A stretch of DNA of 64,000 nt from Sagittula sp. P11 (GTDB taxonomy: Bacteria; Pseudomonadota; Alphaproteobacteria; Rhodobacterales; Rhodobacteraceae). The stretch covers positions 372,001 through 436,000 of the forward strand of contig NZ_CP021913.1 of NCBI RefSeq assembly GCF_002814095.1. The letters run 5' to 3'. A model generated the notes under the pieces. The model was given only the letters and a program-made list of their open reading frames with translations, was not told the origin of the DNA and searched no databases. A program made the translations under genes and the position numbers. Below, piece after piece: positions 9,256-18,259 of the stretch; position 1 is the first letter of the stretch, and the number at the start of each line of letters is the position of its first letter.

Positions 9256-9650
9256 TGGGCCTGACCCTCGCCGCCTTTGCCTTTCTCGTGCCGGAATACG
9301 ACGCGGGCATCGCGTTCTTCCGCGACACGCTGGGATTCGAGCTGAAGGAAGACACCGACATGGGCGGCGGCAAGCGCTGGGTCCGCGTCGGCCGTCCCGG
9401 CCACTCCACCGAGATCCTGCTGGCCCGCGCCGTGGGAAACCAGCGCGACACCATCGGCCAGCAGGGCGGCGGGCGCGTCTGGCTGTTCCTGCACACCGAC
9501 GACTTCGCCCGCGACCACGCCGCCTTCACCGCGAAGGGCGTGATCTTCGACGAAGCGCCGCGCCACGAACCCTATGGCACCGTCGCCGTTTTCCGCGACC
9601 CCTGGGGCAACCGCTGGGATCTGATCGAACCGAAGGCACCCGCCGCCTGA
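9255..9650 (+). CDS. VOC-family (glyoxalase/bleomycin-resistance fold) protein
   Basis: A 131-residue single VOC module: an N-terminal beta-alpha-beta unit (YDAGIAFFRDTLGFELKEDTD) and a second unit ending in FRDPWGNRWDLIEP, the typical metal-site Glu strand. VOC proteins may be lyases, dioxygenases or ligand-binding resistance proteins, and nothing here fixes which. The start overlaps the rhodanese stop by one base, which suggests a two-gene operon. Confidence 0.85.
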   Translation: MGLTLAAFAFLVPEYDAGIAFFRDTLGFELKEDTDMGGGKRWVRVGRPGHSTEILLARAVGNQRDTIGQQGGGRVWLFLHTDDFARDHAAFTAKGVIFDEAPRHEPYGTVAVFRDPWGNRWDLIEPKAPAA

Positions 9651-9735
9651 CCGATACCCGTTTCCACCTGTCAATTCTGTCAGGTGAGGGAAAACCGGAC
9701 TGCCCTCCGCCCGCGTCCCGCGCAACAGTGCGGCC

Positions 9736-10632
9736 ATGGAACATTTTGATGGCGCGGCCGTTGCGGCCACCGAGACATTCGTACCCGCACGGCTTTTGGA
9801 TTTTCTTTTGAGGCTCGAAGCGACCCGCACAACCGACGCGGTCTGGGAGCTGTTTCTCGATCTCGCCCACGGGCTGGAGCTGACCGTGGTCGATTACGTC
9901 TATGCCACGGACTTCCGCAACTGGGAGCAGGCGCAGTTCATCCGCACCACCTTCACCTCCGACTGGCTGGAGCGGCTGCGCGCCTATCCCCACATCCGCG
10001 ACACCTCGAACTTCCGGATGCACGGCTGTCGCTACCTCACGCCGCTGAAGATCGGCCCCGCCTATCTGCCGCTGATGGGCGAGATCTCGGACGACAAGCG
10101 GCGGCATGTGCACCTCGCGGCCGAACAGGGCCTGAACGCCGGCGTGGCCTTCCCGCTGCGCATGGGCGACCCGGGGCATGCCGCGCTCATCGCCTTCGGC
10201 GGCAGCCACGGCGCAGAGGCCTTCGATGCCCTGCTGACCCGCCACGGCTGGACGCTGCACGCGGCGGCCTTGGCAGGGCACGCGCGCTACGCGGAGCTCT
10301 TCAAGACCGAGTTCGTGAAGCGCAACCACCTGACCCCAAAGCAGAAAGAGCTTCTGCGCCTGGTCGGCCACGGGATGATGGACAAGCAGATAGCGCATGC
10401 ACTGGGCATCTCGTTCTCCGCCGTGCGGCAGCGGCTCTCGTCGGTACAGGCCAAGACCGGCGCACAGAACCGGGCCGATCTCGCAGCGCTGGCCGCCCGC
10501 ATCGGGCTGGTCCCCGACCCGCTCCTGAAGGCACATGGCGACGACCTCACCGTCTTCGTCTGCACCGGCGACGGCCGCACCGGGACAGAGGTCCGGCCGC
10601 CCCGCGCGTGTGCCCACGAAGCGGCGGAATGA
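9736..10632 (+). CDS. LuxR-family transcriptional regulator (solo)
   Basis: 298 residues with an N-terminal autoinducer-binding-type domain (about 20-190) and a C-terminal LuxR HTH (about 198-260: LTPKQKELLRLVGHGMMDKQIAHALGISFSAVRQRLSSVQ). No luxI-type synthase is visible nearby. The ligand-pocket Asp-Pro pair common in AHL receptors (DPV) is not present in the expected stretch PHIRDTSNFRMHG, so the ligand may not be a standard AHL. A poorly conserved C-terminal tail of about 30 residues follows the HTH. It stands alone, just upstream of two tRNA genes. Confidence 0.87.
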   Translation: MEHFDGAAVAATETFVPARLLDFLLRLEATRTTDAVWELFLDLAHGLELTVVDYVYATDFRNWEQAQFIRTTFTSDWLERLRAYPHIRDTSNFRMHGCRYLTPLKIGPAYLPLMGEISDDKRRHVHLAAEQGLNAGVAFPLRMGDPGHAALIAFGGSHGAEAFDALLTRHGWTLHAAALAGHARYAELFKTEFVKRNHLTPKQKELLRLVGHGMMDKQIAHALGISFSAVRQRLSSVQAKTGAQNRADLAALAARIGLVPDPLLKAHGDDLTVFVCTGDGRTGTEVRPPRACAHEAAE

Positions 10633-10764
10633 ACCCCGCCGCCCGCCCCCGGCGCCGCGCAGGGCGGGGCTGCGCGCCGCCCCGTTCACAATTTTCCGCG
10701 GGCTCCGATTTTTCCGCTTGCGCCCCTCCCGCGGAAGTCTTAAACGCCCCCTACCATTTGGCAC

Positions 10765-10839
10765 GCGGGCGTAGCTCAGGGGTAGAGCATAACCTTGCCA
10801 AGGTTAGGGTCGGGCGTTCGAATCGCCTCGCCCGCTCCA
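10765..10839 (+). tRNA. tRNA-Gly (GCC), copy 1
   Basis: 75-nt cloverleaf with encoded CCA. The acceptor GCGGGCG pairs with CGCCCGC, the anticodon arm CCTTGCCAAGG presents GCC, and the T arm is CGGGCGTTCGAATCGCCTCG-like. Identical to the second copy 62 bases downstream. Confidence 0.97.
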
Positions 10840-10901
10840 AGTGGCCGGACACCGAAGCAGCGCCGCACGCGCAGGACGGGGTCCAGATGACAGACTGGTT
10901 C

Positions 10902-10976
10902 GCGGGCGTAGCTCAGGGGTAGAGCATAACCTTGCCAAGGTTAGGGTCGGGCGTTCGAATCGCCTCGCCCGCTCCA
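10902..10976 (+). tRNA. tRNA-Gly (GCC), copy 2
   Basis: An identical 75-nt copy of the preceding tRNA, with the same GCC anticodon and encoded CCA. The 62-base spacer is unlike the tRNA. The pair is probably cotranscribed and arose by tandem duplication. Confidence 0.97.
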
Positions 10977-11106
10977 GTCGTCAATCTTCCACATGCCGGA
11001 CCAACACCGCAGCGCCACGGCGACACCCGCCGGGCTTTCGGCGCGCGCCCTCTTTCCGCGCCTGCCCCGCCCCCCTATAAGGCGCCGACCAGCAAGAGGA
11101 CGACCG

Positions 11107-11694
11107 ATGCGCCGCGCCACCGTGACCCGCAAGACCGCCGAGACCAGCATTACCGTCGAGCTCGACCTCGACGGCACCGGCACCTACGACAACCAGACCG
11201 GCGTGGGTTTCTTCGATCACATGCTGGACCAGCTGTCGCGGCACTCGCTGATCGACATGACGATCCGGGCCGAGGGCGACCTGCACATCGACGACCACCA
11301 CACGGTCGAGGACACGGGCATCGCCATCGGGCAGGCGCTGGTGAAGGCGCTTGGCGACAAGCGCGGCATCCGCCGCTATGGCGCCTGCCTCCTGCCGATG
11401 GACGACAGCCTCGTGCGCGCCGCGCTCGACCTCTCTGCCCGGCCGTACCTCGTGTGGAACGTCGACCTGCCCAGTGCCAAGATCGGCACCTTCGACACGG
11501 AGCTGGTGCGCGAGTTCTTCCAGGCGCTCAGCACCCACGGCGGCATCACGCTGCACGTCGACAAGCTGCACGGGCTGAACAGCCACCACATCGCGGAGGC
11601 CGCCTTCAAGGCCGTCGCCCGGGCCCTGCGCGACGCGGTGGAACCCGATCCGCGCAAGGGCGACGCGATCCCCTCGACCAAGGGCGCGCTCTAG
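11107..11694 (+). CDS. hisB: Imidazoleglycerol-phosphate dehydratase
   Basis: Dehydrates imidazoleglycerol phosphate to imidazoleacetol phosphate in histidine biosynthesis. The 195-residue product is the monofunctional type without a phosphatase domain. Metal-binding His/Glu motifs are seen in duplicate, as the fold requires: [13 protein letters not shown] and [12 protein letters not shown] in the first half, [22 protein letters not shown] in the second. The ATG has AGAGGA about 7 bases upstream. Its stop overlaps the 3' end of the convergent DUF2306 gene by 4 bases. Confidence 0.97.
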   Translation: MRRATVTRKTAETSITVELDLDGTGTYDNQTGVGFFDHMLDQLSRHSLIDMTIRAEGDLHIDDHHTVEDTGIAIGQALVKALGDKRGIRRYGACLLPMDDSLVRAALDLSARPYLVWNVDLPSAKIGTFDTELVREFFQALSTHGGITLHVDKLHGLNSHHIAEAAFKAVARALRDAVEPDPRKGDAIPSTKGAL

Positions 11695-12311
11695 GCCGCC
11701 CCTCGGGCCGCGACCGGCAGGCGGCGGGCACGGTCCCGCCGCAACCACCACTCGATCAGCATCAGATTCGGCACCCACGACGACCACGCCGTGATGACGT
11801 AGATCGTCTCGAACCCCACCAGCGGCGCGAACAGGCCCAGTTGCAGCCGCAGGGTCACCGCGCCAAAGGTCATCGCGGCCGAGCGCAGCATCCAGACCCG
11901 GTGTTCCGCGATTCGGCCCGCACGCGCCAGCCAGACCGCCCGCGCCGTGCTGCCCAGCCACAACACGGCCAGCAGGCCGAAGCCCCAGGCCGCCACCGGC
12001 CCTGCCGAGGTGCCCGGCGCCAGCCACAGCCCGCCCAGCCCCGACAGCAGCACCGCAACGGCATAGACCCGCCCCGTCCAGCGGTGCAGCGCCGGGCGGC
12101 GCGCCCGCAACCGTGGCCAGAACTGGAACGGCATCGCCGCCAGCGCCACCGGCGCCAGCAGGATGTGCGCGTAAAGCGCCACCGCCCGCCCGTCGAGGTG
12201 ATGCGCCATGAACGGCATCGCCTGCGCCACTCCGAACACCAGGAACCGCCACGACGCCAGCGCCACCGCCAGCGACAGGACCGCGATCAGGATCGTCCTT
12301 GTCTTCGTCAT
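11691..12311 (-). CDS. DUF2306-like integral membrane protein
   Basis: 206 residues with about six hydrophobic segments: an N-terminal anchor, [56 protein letters not shown], and two more near the C-terminus. The motif HRWTGRVYA and the later His in [14 protein letters not shown] match the DUF2306/YoaT-like membrane family, which resembles cytochrome b561-type folds. GGAGG lies 9 bases before the ATG. It is divergent from the tetR gene, and two copies of a near-identical operator lie between them, so it is likely the regulator's target. Substrate or cofactor unknown. Confidence 0.78.
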   Translation of the reverse strand: MTKTRTILIAVLSLAVALASWRFLVFGVAQAMPFMAHHLDGRAVALYAHILLAPVALAAMPFQFWPRLRARRPALHRWTGRVYAVAVLLSGLGGLWLAPGTSAGPVAAWGFGLLAVLWLGSTARAVWLARAGRIAEHRVWMLRSAAMTFGAVTLRLQLGLFAPLVGFETIYVITAWSSWVPNLMLIEWWLRRDRARRLPVAARGAA

Positions 12312-12331
12312 CTTCTTCGCCTCCGATGAAC

Positions 12332-12383
12332 TTTACAGTGTCAAGTTACCCGGACGATAGCCACGCAAACTTGACAGTGTCAA
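12332..12383. promoter_or_regulatory. Paired TTGACAGTGTCAA operators between DUF2306 gene and tetR
   Basis: A perfect palindrome with one central base, TTGACA-G-TGTCAA, is at 12371-12383. A one-mismatch copy, TTTACA-G-TGTCAA, is at 12332-12344. Their centres are 39 bp apart in the 94-base divergent intergenic region. Each arm reads TTGACA, so the operator also offers a -35 box. For tetR, TTGACA at 12371 followed after 17 bases by TATCCC would place transcription start at about the ATG (12406), where no Shine-Dalgarno is visible; a leaderless mRNA is possible. Confidence 0.7.
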
Positions 12384-12405
12384 GCGGCAGACATATCCCG
12401 GCGCC

Positions 12406-12999
12406 ATGAGCAGCACGGACGACAAGACCCGCCACCATCACGGCAACCTGAAACCCGCGCTGGTGGAGGCCGGGGTCGCGCTTCTGGAGGAAGGCGGGCT
12501 GGAGGCGCTCAGCCTCAGGAAATGCGCCGCCCGTGCCGGTGTCTCCCACGCCGCCCCCGCCCATCACTTCGGCAACGCCGACGGGTTGCGCCGCGCCATC
12601 GCCGACGAGGGATTCGCCCGGTTCGAGAAGGCCATGCTGCGCCATGCCGAGGCCGCGCCGCAGACGCCCCGTGACCGCCTGCGCGGCATCGCGCGCGGCT
12701 ACCTCGCCTTCGCCCGCTCCGAACCTGCGCTTTACGACCTGATCTTCAGCTTCCGCGAGGCCAGCCCCTTCACCGAACAGGAACGCGGCGCCTCGGCCGC
12801 CTACCGCGTCCTGCGCGACACCTGCGCGCCGCTCGTGCCGCCGGGCACCGACCCGCTGGTGATCGAGACGCAGGTCTGGGCGCTGGTCCACGGCTTCATT
12901 CTGCTGGAGATGACGGGCCGCATCGGCGACGCCCTGCCCGACGACGAGGCGATCCTAGCCCTGCTCGACCACGTCGGCCGCGATCCCCAGCCCTCTTGA
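12406..12999 (+). CDS. TetR/AcrR-family transcriptional regulator
   Basis: 197 residues. The N-terminal HTH is complete (GNLKPALVEAGVALLEEGGLEALSLRKCAARAGVSHAAPAHHFGNADGLRRAI, about residues 14-63) and the C-terminal ligand domain has the WxLVHGF motif (VWALVHGFILLEMTGR) of TetR_C_13/WHG-type members. It lies divergent to the DUF2306 membrane-protein gene with paired palindromes between them, which fits autoregulation plus control of the neighbour. No Shine-Dalgarno is seen before the ATG. Effector unknown. Confidence 0.88.
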   Translation: MSSTDDKTRHHHGNLKPALVEAGVALLEEGGLEALSLRKCAARAGVSHAAPAHHFGNADGLRRAIADEGFARFEKAMLRHAEAAPQTPRDRLRGIARGYLAFARSEPALYDLIFSFREASPFTEQERGASAAYRVLRDTCAPLVPPGTDPLVIETQVWALVHGFILLEMTGRIGDALPDDEAILALLDHVGRDPQPS

Positions 13000-13049
13000 C
13001 GCCTGCGCCGTTTCGCGCGACCTCCGGGGCGGACAGGAAAGGACCGCCC

Positions 13050-13685
13050 ATGCTCACCGCCATCATCGACTACGAAAGCGGCAACCTGCACTCCGCCGAG
13101 AAGGCCTTCCAGAAGATGGCGGCCGAAACCGGCGCGGGCTCGGTCGTCGTGACTTCCGATCCGGAAACCGTGGCGGTGGCCGATCACATCGTCCTGCCCG
13201 GCGACGGCGCCTTTCCCGCCTGTGCGGCGGCGCTGCGCGCCTCGGGCTGTTTCGAAGCGATGGTGGACGCGGTCGAAAACCGCGGCCGCCCGTTCCTCGG
13301 GATCTGCGTCGGCATGCAGCTCATGGCGCGCGAGGGGCACGAATACGAGGCGACGCAGGGGCTGGGCTGGATCGACGGCTCGGTCGAGCTGATCAAGCCC
13401 TCCGACCCGGCGCTCAAGGTGCCGCACATGGGCTGGAACGACCTTGTGATCGACACGCCCCACCCGCTGCTCGACGGGATCGAGACCGGCGAACACGCCT
13501 ATTTCGTCCATTCCTACCAGATGCGGATGCTGGCCCCCGGCCAGCGCGTGGCGCACGTCGACTACGGCGGCGACGTCACCGCCATCGTGGCCGAGGGCAC
13601 GAAGATCGGGCTGCAGTTCCACCCGGAGAAAAGCGCGGGCGCCGGCCTGCGCATGATCGCCAACTTCCTGACCTGGCGCCCGTAA
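13050..13685 (+). CDS. hisH: Imidazole glycerol phosphate synthase, glutaminase subunit
   Basis: Supplies ammonia from glutamine to HisF for formation of IGP and AICAR. Class I glutamine amidotransferase of 211 residues, with LPGDGAF, the nucleophile Cys in GICVGMQLM near residue 87, and the His-x-Glu pair in LQFHPEKS near the C-terminus. The ATG at 13050 has AGGAAAGGA upstream. The cognate hisF lies 3.4 kb downstream, with hisA and other genes between them. Confidence 0.97.
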   Translation: MLTAIIDYESGNLHSAEKAFQKMAAETGAGSVVVTSDPETVAVADHIVLPGDGAFPACAAALRASGCFEAMVDAVENRGRPFLGICVGMQLMAREGHEYEATQGLGWIDGSVELIKPSDPALKVPHMGWNDLVIDTPHPLLDGIETGEHAYFVHSYQMRMLAPGQRVAHVDYGGDVTAIVAEGTKIGLQFHPEKSAGAGLRMIANFLTWRP

Positions 13686-13702
13686 TCACGCCCGAAGGCG
13701 CC

Positions 13703-14092
13703 TCAGTTCACGCGCGTCCAGACCTGCCCGTCGCAGACCGGCCCCTTGCAGCCGGTGACCTCAAGCTGGTTGCCGGACAGGCGCGCGCTTGCCCGTGCGG
13801 TCACGTCCAGAAGCGGCACCCAGACGGTGCCGTCCTCGTAGTCGCCGCCGCCCGCGGGCTTCAGGTCCCAGAACAGCCGCTTGCCGACGTTGGCGGTCTT
13901 CACCTCCTGCCCGGAGGCGTCGAAGGCCTTTGCCACGGTCCCGCACAGCGCGTTGCCGCAGCTCGTGACGCTGATGTGGCTGGTCAGGTTCTTGCGGTCG
14001 GGTTCGGTGCGCCAGGTCCCCTCCATCGGGTCGGCCAGCGCCGGGGCGGCAAGGACACAGGCCATGGCGGCATACATCGCGGGACGGATCAT
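13703..14092 (-). CDS. DUF2147 secreted protein, copy 1
   Basis: 129 residues: a Sec signal peptide (MYAAMACVLAAPALA) then a small beta-rich domain that starts DPMEGTWRTEPD and has the family cysteine pairs CGNALCG and CKGPVCDG. DUF2147 proteins are periplasmic or lipocalin-like and have no settled function. I chose the ATG at 14092 because GGGAGAG is upstream and the signal peptide begins there. It is a paralogue of the next minus-strand gene (shared pattern DP-EG-W-T-PD, C-LCG, GG-Y-G-VW-P, TWARV/VWTRV). Confidence 0.85.
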   Translation of the reverse strand: MIRPAMYAAMACVLAAPALADPMEGTWRTEPDRKNLTSHISVTSCGNALCGTVAKAFDASGQEVKTANVGKRLFWDLKPAGGGDYEDGTVWVPLLDVTARASARLSGNQLEVTGCKGPVCDGQVWTRVN

Positions 14093-14374
14093 GGTGAGCT
14101 CTCCCTCAGTGATTGTAACGTCTTTCCCTGTTGATATGGGGCCCGATGCCGCGGCGTGAAGGCCTGCATTCCGTGCCAGCAAGGACCTGCCGACCCCGGC
14201 CCGGCCAACGCATCCGCGCCCCTGTCTGCGATTTCCAGATCGGCCCGCCCGGAAGAACGCCTCGCATGACATCGCCTCCGTCAATCGGAGCCTGCCTGCC
14301 GTTCCGCCAAAGAACAAAAGACGACCGGGCGGGACGGCTTCGCGCCCTGCCCGGCCGAGGGTCACGTCACGCGA

Positions 14375-14758
14375 TCACTTTACGCGCGCCCAGGTCTGCT
14401 TCTTGCAGATCAGGCCGCCCGCGACGCAGCCCGCAAGCTGCAGGCGGTCGCCCGCGAGGTCCATCTTGCCCATGAAGATGCGGTCCTTCGACGGCTGCCA
14501 GACCTGTCCCTGGTACTTGCCGCCGCCCTGCGGGGCCATGTCGATGACCAGCTTGCGGCCGATGTTCGGCGACTTGTATTCGCCCGACGCGTTGAACGTC
14601 CGGGTGATCACACCGCAGAGCTTCGCGCCGCAGGGTGCCATGGTGACATGGGCAAAAGACCCCTCGTCCGGCTGCGTCTGCCACACCCCCTCGACGGGGT
14701 CCGCCTGTGCAGCCGCGGCGAATAGCCCCAATGCGGCAACATATGCCAACAATCTCAT
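14375..14758 (-). CDS. DUF2147 secreted protein, copy 2
   Basis: 127 residues: signal peptide MRLLAYVAALGLFAAAAQA then the mature start DPVEGVWQTQPDEG. It has the same CGAKLCG cysteine pair and a second pair near CVAGGLICKKQTWARVK. GGGAGG lies about 9 bases before the ATG. With copy 1 it forms a tandem paralogous pair on the minus strand, sitting between hisH and hisA. The 282 bases between the two copies hold no gene that I can support. Confidence 0.85.
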   Translation of the reverse strand: MRLLAYVAALGLFAAAAQADPVEGVWQTQPDEGSFAHVTMAPCGAKLCGVITRTFNASGEYKSPNIGRKLVIDMAPQGGGKYQGQVWQPSKDRIFMGKMDLAGDRLQLAGCVAGGLICKKQTWARVK

Positions 14759-14930
14759 TGTCTTGTCCTCCCTCTTGGTCCATTCGACTTGACGCGCATG
14801 ACGGCTTTCGGACAAGGATGACGTTAGGTTCATCTTCGTTTCGTGGCGTGACGTCATAATAAGCGGGCCCCCAAGGCCCCAGGACAGGCGGGCCCACCGG
14901 CCCAAGGGCAAGTTTGAGAAGGGCAGTCCG

Positions 14931-15653
14931 ATGATCCTCTATCCGGCGATCGACCTGAAGGACGGCAAGGCCGTGCGGCTTCTGCGCGGCGACATGGACA
15001 AGGCCACCGTCTTCAACGACGACCCGGCCGCACAGGCGCTGGAATTCGTGGCCAAGGGCTGCGAATGGCTGCACCTCGTCGACCTGAACGGCGCCTTCGC
15101 GGGCCAGCCGGTCAACGGCGCCGCGGTCGAGGCGATCCTGTCCCAGACCGGCACCCCGGCGCAGCTTGGCGGCGGCATCCGCGACATGGCGACAATCGAG
15201 ACATGGCTGTCCAAGGGCCTCGCCCGCGTGATCCTCGGCACCGTGGCCGTGGAAAACCCCGCGCTGGTGCGCGAGGCGGCGGCGGCCTTCCCCGGCCAGA
15301 TCGCCGTGGGCATCGACGCCCGCGACGGCAAGGTGGCCACCAAGGGCTGGGCCGAGACAACCGACGTGGACGCCACCGACCTCGCCCGCAGCTACGAGGA
15401 CGCGGGCGTCGCGGCCATCGTCTACACCGACATCAACCGCGACGGCGCCATGCAGGGCCCGAACGTGGAGGCGACAGCCGCCCTCGCCCGCGCCGTGCAG
15501 ATCCCGGTCATCGCCTCGGGCGGCGTCTCCTCGATCAGGGACCTGCGGGCGCTGCGCGACTGCGGCGCCAACCTGAACGGTGCGATCTCCGGCCGGGCGC
15601 TCTACGACGGCGCCATCGACCTGAAGGAAGCGCTGCAGGTCCTGCGCACCTGA
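14931..15653 (+). CDS. hisA: ProFAR isomerase (phosphoribosylformimino-AICAR-P isomerase)
   Basis: An Amadori-type isomerase converting ProFAR to PRFAR in histidine biosynthesis. The (beta/alpha)8 barrel of 240 residues has both catalytic Asp regions, [13 protein letters not shown] at the N-terminus and [12 protein letters not shown] near residue 170, and the two phosphate-binding loops LGGGIRD and IASGGVSS. The start has AGAAGG about 9 bases upstream. Sister of HisF by ancient duplication. Confidence 0.97.
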   Translation: MILYPAIDLKDGKAVRLLRGDMDKATVFNDDPAAQALEFVAKGCEWLHLVDLNGAFAGQPVNGAAVEAILSQTGTPAQLGGGIRDMATIETWLSKGLARVILGTVAVENPALVREAAAAFPGQIAVGIDARDGKVATKGWAETTDVDATDLARSYEDAGVAAIVYTDINRDGAMQGPNVEATAALARAVQIPVIASGGVSSIRDLRALRDCGANLNGAISGRALYDGAIDLKEALQVLRT

Positions 15654-15696
15654 CCGCCACCGCCTGAACGGTGTGCCGCCCCGGCGCGGCCCGCCG

Positions 15697-16149
15697 TCAC
15701 TCCGCCGGCAGGTCGGCGGCCTTCTCCGTCAGCGCCCGCAGCGCGTCGACGATCTCTTCCTGGCCGTCCACACCCTCGTCCACGTTGACGGAATCGAGCA
15801 TCGGCACGACCTCCTGGTACAGCAGCCAGGTCTCGCCCTCGTCCTTGAAGGCCAGCACCCGCAGCGGCAGCACCAGCCCCGCGCGCATGTTGTCCTTCAT
15901 CACCGGCGTGCCCAACTTGGGGTTGCCGAAGATCAGCAGCTGCGCATCGGTCAGCTCGACCCCCAGCTCCTGCGCCGCGGCGGCATGGTCGATGCGGGCA
16001 AAGATCGTCCCGCCCGCCTCCTCGACCGCCGCTTCCAGCCGGTCCATCGCTTCCGGAACCGTGCCCTTCGCCTTGACCCAGTTCAGGTTCTCGTCGGCCA
16101 GTGCGCCCAGTGGCAGAAGGGCCAGCGCCGCGGCGATCAATAGTCTCAT
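15697..16149 (-). CDS. DUF302 family secreted protein
   Basis: 150 residues with a signal peptide (MRLLIAAALALLPLGALA). The mature part matches DUF302: a GTIFARIDHAAAAQELG segment, LLIFGNPKLGTPVMKDNMRAGLVLPLRVLAF, and a short acidic C-terminal helix. The family is widespread, without defined chemistry, and often periplasmic. It faces hisA tail-to-tail on the opposite strand. The 264 bases upstream, to the DUF4168 gene, carry no evident further gene. Confidence 0.85.
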   Translation of the reverse strand: MRLLIAAALALLPLGALADENLNWVKAKGTVPEAMDRLEAAVEEAGGTIFARIDHAAAAQELGVELTDAQLLIFGNPKLGTPVMKDNMRAGLVLPLRVLAFKDEGETWLLYQEVVPMLDSVNVDEGVDGQEEIVDALRALTEKAADLPAE

Positions 16150-16413
16150 GAAGTGTCTCCCTGATCATCTCCACCCGGTCAACACCCCCTTCGCGCCCCC
16201 GGTTCCTCCGCTCGCGTCCTTATGATCGCCGCGCATGATTTCAACCGCAGGCGGTTGCCGCCCGCGGAGCACCGCGCACCCCTTCCCCCCATTTCGGCGA
16301 GCGCGCGCCGGTTCTTCCGCCCCCGGTTGCGCCGCGCCGCCGTGGCCCTCAGGTTCAGTCCATCGCAGCGCCGGTCCGCCCGGCGCACCCGCAGACCAAA
16401 CCGATGGAGACCC

Positions 16414-16860
16414 ATGATGACCATCCGCAAATCGATCCTCGGCACCGCAGCCATCCTCGGCATCGCTGCAGCCCCTCTGGCCCCGGCCTTCGCACAAGAG
16501 GCAGACACGGCCCCCGCAGAGGCGCCGATGACGCAGGAGGCCCCGGTCGCCGAAACCGCCAGCTTCACCGACGAGCAGCTTGAAAGCTTCGTCACCGCCG
16601 CCATGGCCATCGTCGAGATCCGCCAGCAATACACCGCGCAGATCCAGGCCGCCGAAGGCGAAGAGGCGATCACCGATCTCCAGCGCGAGGCGATGACCGA
16701 GATGCAGGCCGCGATCACCGAGACCGAGAACCTCGATGTCGAGACCTACAACGAGATCGGCGAGGCCGTGCAGACCGACAAGCAGGTCGGCGAGCGTGTG
16801 GCCGCGCTGGTGAAAGAGTTCCGCGCAGCCGACGCGCAGGACACCGAAGGCGAGGGCTGA
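16414..16860 (+). CDS. DUF4168-type secreted protein
   Basis: 148 residues with a signal peptide (RKSILGTAAILGIAAAPLAPAFAQ), an acidic Pro/Ala linker, and a helical domain (FTDEQLESFVTAAMAIVEIRQQY to DKQVGERVAALVKEF) resembling DUF4168. I chose ATG 16414 because GGAGA lies just upstream and the signal peptide follows; an ATG one codon later is equivalent. A strong terminator follows 40 bases after the stop, so it is not in an operon with hisF. Confidence 0.75.
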   Translation: MMTIRKSILGTAAILGIAAAPLAPAFAQEADTAPAEAPMTQEAPVAETASFTDEQLESFVTAAMAIVEIRQQYTAQIQAAEGEEAITDLQREAMTEMQAAITETENLDVETYNEIGEAVQTDKQVGERVAALVKEFRAADAQDTEGEG

Positions 16861-16900
16861 GGCCACTCCCCCAGGCACAATCGGCCTGACGCCTTTGACG

Positions 16901-16930
16901 CGCCGCCTCCCCCCGGAGGCGGCGCTTTTC
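16901..16930 (+). terminator. Rho-independent terminator after the DUF4168 gene
   Basis: CGCCGCCTCC and GGAGGCGGCG form a perfect 10-bp stem around a short CCCC loop, followed by CTTTTC. It ends the DUF4168 transcript, so hisF needs its own promoter in the next 120 bases. Confidence 0.85.
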
Positions 16931-17052
16931 GTTGCCGGTTTCATGTGCCCGAAGCACGCGATCTGGCAGAAAAACCGCGCCCGCGCCCGGCTGTTCACGA
17001 CGATCTCCGCAGCCCCTTCCCAACATGAAGTTTTCGCGCTAACCCCCGAAGC

Positions 17053-17811
17053 ATGTTGAAGACGCGCATCATTCCCTGCCTCGACGTGGCCGACGGCCGC
17101 GTGGTCAAGGGCGTCAACTTCGTCGACCTTGTCGACGCAGGCGACCCGGTGGAAAGCGCCCGTGCCTATGACGCTGCCGGCGCGGACGAGATCTGCTTCC
17201 TCGACATTCATGCAACCCATGAGAACCGGGGCACCATGTTCGACGTCGTGACACGCACGGCCGAACAGTGCTTCATCCCCCTCACCGTCGGCGGCGGCGT
17301 TCGCACCGTTGGTGACGTCCGCGCCCTCCTGCTCGCGGGCGCGGACAAGGTGAGCTTCAACTCCGCCGCAGTCGCCAATCCCGACGTCGTGGCGGAGGCC
17401 GCCGACCAGTTCGGCAGCCAGTGCATCGTCTGCGCGATCGACGCCAAGACCGTATCCCCCGGCAAGTGGGAGCTGTTTACCCACGGCGGCCGCAAACCCA
17501 CCGGCATCGACGCCGTGGAATTCGCCACCATGATCGCCGCGAAAGGCGCCGGGGAAATCCTGCTGACCTCCATGGACCGCGACGGCACGAAGGCGGGCTT
17601 CAACCTGCCGATGACCCGCGCCATCGCCGACGCCGTGGACATCCCGGTGATCGCCTCCGGCGGTGTCGGCACGCTCGATCACCTCGTCGAGGGCGTGACC
17701 GAAGGCCACGCTTCCGCCGTGCTCGCCGCGTCGATCTTCCACTTCGGCACCTTCACGATCCAGGAGGCCAAGGCCCACATGGCCGCCGCCGGGATCCCCG
17801 TACGCCTATGA
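17053..17811 (+). CDS. hisF: Imidazole glycerol phosphate synthase, cyclase subunit
   Basis: Condenses PRFAR with HisH-derived ammonia to IGP and AICAR. The 252-residue barrel starts [23 protein letters not shown], with the first catalytic Asp; the second is in [14 protein letters not shown]. Phosphate loops are TVGGGVRT and IASGGVGT. The stop overlaps the next gene start as ATGA, suggesting translational coupling. Confidence 0.97.
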   Translation: MLKTRIIPCLDVADGRVVKGVNFVDLVDAGDPVESARAYDAAGADEICFLDIHATHENRGTMFDVVTRTAEQCFIPLTVGGGVRTVGDVRALLLAGADKVSFNSAAVANPDVVAEAADQFGSQCIVCAIDAKTVSPGKWELFTHGGRKPTGIDAVEFATMIAAKGAGEILLTSMDRDGTKAGFNLPMTRAIADAVDIPVIASGGVGTLDHLVEGVTEGHASAVLAASIFHFGTFTIQEAKAHMAAAGIPVRL

Positions 17812-18215
17812 TCTCCGACGGCTCGGACGTCACGCTCCGCGAGGGCGAGACAGAGCACACCGCCTGCAACTGCTGCGGAAAGCCTACCACCGTGGTCAAC
17901 GGCTACCTCGAAGTCGGCGAACGCTCCGTCGGCTGGTACTCCGTCGGCGTGACGCTCGACGCGCCCAACCACCGCCCGCTCTGCCGGCTCTACATCGGCG
18001 ACTGGTCGCAATCCGCAGGCCCCCGTGAACGCTGGGGGGTGCGCATCGGCATCTCGAGCGACGGGCCGCTCCTGCTCGACTGGTCCCCCGCCGAAGATGC
18101 GGAGGCCCGCCCGGTCTTCACCCCGCTGAATCGCTCCCAGATCGAAGGCACCCCGATGGAGCCGCAGTTCTGGACGCTGATCGACCTGATCCTGAAGCAC
18201 GACAGCCGCCTCTGA
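17808..18215 (+). CDS. Conserved hypothetical protein coupled to hisF
   Basis: 135 residues, not recognised. It starts within the hisF stop codon (ATGA). It has a compact ACNCCGKPT motif near residue 20, reminiscent of half of a zinc-binding cluster, and a Trp-rich domain ([34 protein letters not shown]). No signal peptide or membrane segment. Position between hisF and hisE is the only functional hint and is weak, since the his genes here are mixed with unrelated ones. Confidence 0.75.
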   Translation: MISDGSDVTLREGETEHTACNCCGKPTTVVNGYLEVGERSVGWYSVGVTLDAPNHRPLCRLYIGDWSQSAGPRERWGVRIGISSDGPLLLDWSPAEDAEARPVFTPLNRSQIEGTPMEPQFWTLIDLILKHDSRL

Positions 18216-18259
18216 CGGCGGCCTCTCTTTCGCACCGAACGCCTCCGGAAGGACCTCGC

